From Telluria antibiotica (GTDB taxonomy: Bacteria; Pseudomonadota; Gammaproteobacteria; Burkholderiales; Burkholderiaceae_D): DNA of 64,000 nucleotides. A program made the position numbers and the translations under genes. Location of the stretch: NCBI RefSeq assembly GCF_011682055.1, contig NZ_JAAQOM010000010.1:1-64000 (forward strand), written 5' to 3'. Positions 62,673 through 64,000 of this stretch are shown here, piece by piece. Under the pieces are notes generated by a model. That model was not told where the DNA came from. It ran no database searches and was given only the letters and a program-made list of their open reading frames with translations. Every line of letters starts with the position of its first letter. The first letter of the stretch is position 1.

Positions 62673-63694
62673 GCGGCCTCCCGCAGCGGCAGCACGAGGG
62701 CCACGTGGAAGCGGCCGTCGGCGCGCCAGCCCGCGTCGACGCGCTGGGCATCGCCGTACAGGTGGCGCAGGCGCTCCGCCACGTTGGGCAGGCCGATGCC
62801 GCGGCCTGGCGCCGCCGGCTGCGCGCCGTCGTTGTGCACGTCGACGCGCAGCGCGGCGCCGTGGCGCGCGATGCGGATGTCGATGCGGCCGGGCGCACCG
62901 AGCGGCGCGATGCCGTGGCGGACCGCGTTCTCCACGATCGGCTGCAGCATCAGGTAGGGGACGGCGGCATCGAGCAGGTCGGGGCCCGCGTGCATCGTCA
63001 GCTGCAGGCGGTCGCCGAGGCGCGCCTTCTCGATGTCCAGGTACGTTTCCGTGAGCGCCAGTTCCTCGGCCAGCGAGTGCTCGTGGCGACCGTCGTGCGC
63101 GAGCGTGGCGCGCAGGAATTCGGATACGCTGGCGAGCATGCGGTTCGCGTCGCGGTTCGCACCGGCCGCGACGAGCGCCGACACGGCGTTCAGCGTGTTG
63201 AACAGGAAGTGCGGATTGACTTGCAGCCGCAGCGCGCGCAGCTCGGCGTTGCGCGCGTCCGCGAGCGCCTGCGCGAGGCGCAGCCGGGTGCGCTGCAGCG
63301 ACACGTAGTACACGGCCACCGCGTGCATGGCGCAGAACGCGATCAGCGCGAGCCAGCAGCTGTCCAGGCCCCGCACCAGGTCGCCCCAGTGGTAGCCCTG
63401 CTCCAGCCCGAGCGCGATCGCCAGACGCTGGCCCAGCAAGCTGTTCACGACGGACATCGCATACGTCACGGCCAGCAGCACGAGGGCCATCGCCCACCAC
63501 GCGCGGCCCTGGCGCCACAGGGCGCGCTGCATCAGCGTCAGCGGCACGGTCCAGACGGCGCAGGCGACGAAGAAGAGGATGCGGAATTCGGTCGCGTGGC
63601 CATGGCCGAGTGCCGGCAGGCCGAGGATGACCATGCAGGCGAACACCGGCAGGGCGGCGAACACGGGGATGGCCAGCGGGATGTCGTCTTTCAC
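62669..63694 (-). CDS. LytS-type sensor histidine kinase
   Basis: 341 aa. An N-terminal membrane part with about five helices, then a His_kinase domain with the phosphorylated His in NPHFLFNTLNAVSAL, N box PILIENAVRHG-like (QPIVENAVRHG), and a HATPase end with NDGAQPAAPGRGIGLPNVAERL. First gene of the LytS-LytTR-acyltransferase operon. Confidence 0.93.
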   Translation of the reverse strand: MKDDIPLAIPVFAALPVFACMVILGLPALGHGHATEFRILFFVACAVWTVPLTLMQRALWRQGRAWWAMALVLLAVTYAMSVVNSLLGQRLAIALGLEQGYHWGDLVRGLDSCWLALIAFCAMHAVAVYYVSLQRTRLRLAQALADARNAELRALRLQVNPHFLFNTLNAVSALVAAGANRDANRMLASVSEFLRATLAHDGRHEHSLAEELALTETYLDIEKARLGDRLQLTMHAGPDLLDAAVPYLMLQPIVENAVRHGIAPLGAPGRIDIRIARHGAALRVDVHNDGAQPAAPGRGIGLPNVAERLRHLYGDAQRVDAGWRADGRFHVALVLPLREAA

Positions 63695-63734
63695 GGGAGG
63701 CTCGTGCGCGAGGAAGCGGTCATTCTAGCCTGCG

Positions 63735-64000
63735 TCAGTGTCCGATGGAATACAGCATCGCGTTGATTTTCCAGCCGTCGTCCGTACGCACGAGCTGCCA
63801 CGTCTCGCTGCCGCGGTTCGTGACCTTGCCTTCTTCGAGGAACTCGAAGTCGAACCACACCGACGCGACGGTGCCGTTCGTGTCGATGCGCACGTCGTGG
63901 AAGCGTTCCTCGATCGGTTTGGTGGAGCGCTGGACGAAGCCGGCGAAGTCCTGCCACGTCGACGGCATCGTCCGCGGCGCGGCCGGGTTGCGGGATTTCG
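63735..64000 (-). CDS. SnoaL/NTF2-like protein, partial
   Basis: The gene runs off the window edge and only the C-terminal half is seen. The visible part (ERFHDVRIDTNGTVASVWFDFEFLEEGKVTNRGSETWQLVRTDDGWKINAMLYSIGH) fits NTF2-like/SnoaL proteins of unknown function: the last four strands of a cone-shaped fold. The frame is open to 64000, so the ATG at 63968 is probably internal. Leftward, upstream of the LytS gene by 40 bp. Confidence 0.8.
   Translation of the reverse strand, partial: KSRNPAAPRTMPSTWQDFAGFVQRSTKPIEERFHDVRIDTNGTVASVWFDFEFLEEGKVTNRGSETWQLVRTDDGWKINAMLYSIGH

Overview
The window is a high-GC, gene-dense chromosomal segment. It most resembles a Massilia/Telluria/Duganella-type betaproteobacterium (Oxalobacteraceae). 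The basis is gene content and layout: a cox operon with ctaG, DUF2970, DUF2909, SURF1, ctaA, ctaB and SCO genes; pilT-pilU divergent from yggS-proC; an OxyR of the [15 protein letters not shown] type; a PEP-CTERM protein; and a large secreted glycosidase repertoire. The genus is inferred from family resemblance only. No rRNA, tRNA, CRISPR array, prophage or intact insertion sequence was recognised.

Layout. 1-0.6 kb: remnant of an alpha/beta hydrolase and a REP-like repeat. 0.6-7 kb: DUF4382 lipoprotein, dienelactone hydrolase, a ZIP transporter that appears to start at ATC, a 47-aa membrane protein, and a leftward operon (Rieske oxygenase, EamA permease, sulfurtransferase). 7.3-10.4 kb: isoprenoid operon xseB-ispA-dxs. 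10.5-12.8 kb: leftward cobalamin adenosyltransferase, rhomboid protease and 2OG-Fe(II) oxygenase. 12.9-15.1 kb: a decayed glcF and a secreted GH43 with a ricin-type lectin domain. 15.2-22.8 kb: several orphan small proteins, then a DUF4331/lipoprotein/TPR/HupE operon facing an ECF sigma/anti-sigma pair, then a secreted hydrolase. 22.8-27.6 kb: glutathione peroxidase, pilU, pilT, yggS, proC. 27.6-36.4 kb: propeller glycosidase-like lipoprotein, Tat-exported phospholipase C, VOC protein, MBL-fold protein, and a very large beta-propeller diguanylate cyclase preceded by a 73-nt nested palindrome. 36.4-38.2 kb: DeoR-type repressor divergent from a NUDIX/deoxyribosyltransferase-like fusion, with repeated operator-like half-sites between them. 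38.4-45.9 kb: orphan secreted protein, yqjD-yqjE-yqjK, ubiA, oxyR, a third PilT-type ATPase, heptose-phosphate adenylyltransferase, trmL, comF, bioC. 46-56.6 kb: the complete cytochrome c oxidase and heme A biogenesis cluster behind a long structured leader. 56.6-60 kb: GH74 xyloglucanase with CBM2, plus a PEP-CTERM protein. 60-64 kb: remains of an ABC exporter, an acyltransferase coupled to a LytS/LytTR two-component system, and a partial SnoaL-like protein.

The functional themes are aerobic respiration (cox assembly, heme A, ubiquinone via UbiA), twitching motility (three retraction-type ATPases), plant polysaccharide degradation (GH43, GH43-like, GH74) and envelope sensing (ECF/anti-sigma, LytS/LytTR, propeller-GGDEF). 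Five paired palindromic repeats with compensatory arm changes sit just after genes. Several loci are visibly decaying: the hydrolase at the left edge, glcF, and the ABC ATPase/permease pair. The most unusual loci are the DUF4331-HupE cluster with its ECF pair, the NUDIX/NDT-like fusion with a missing catalytic glutamate, the ATC-start ZIP gene and the structured cox leader.
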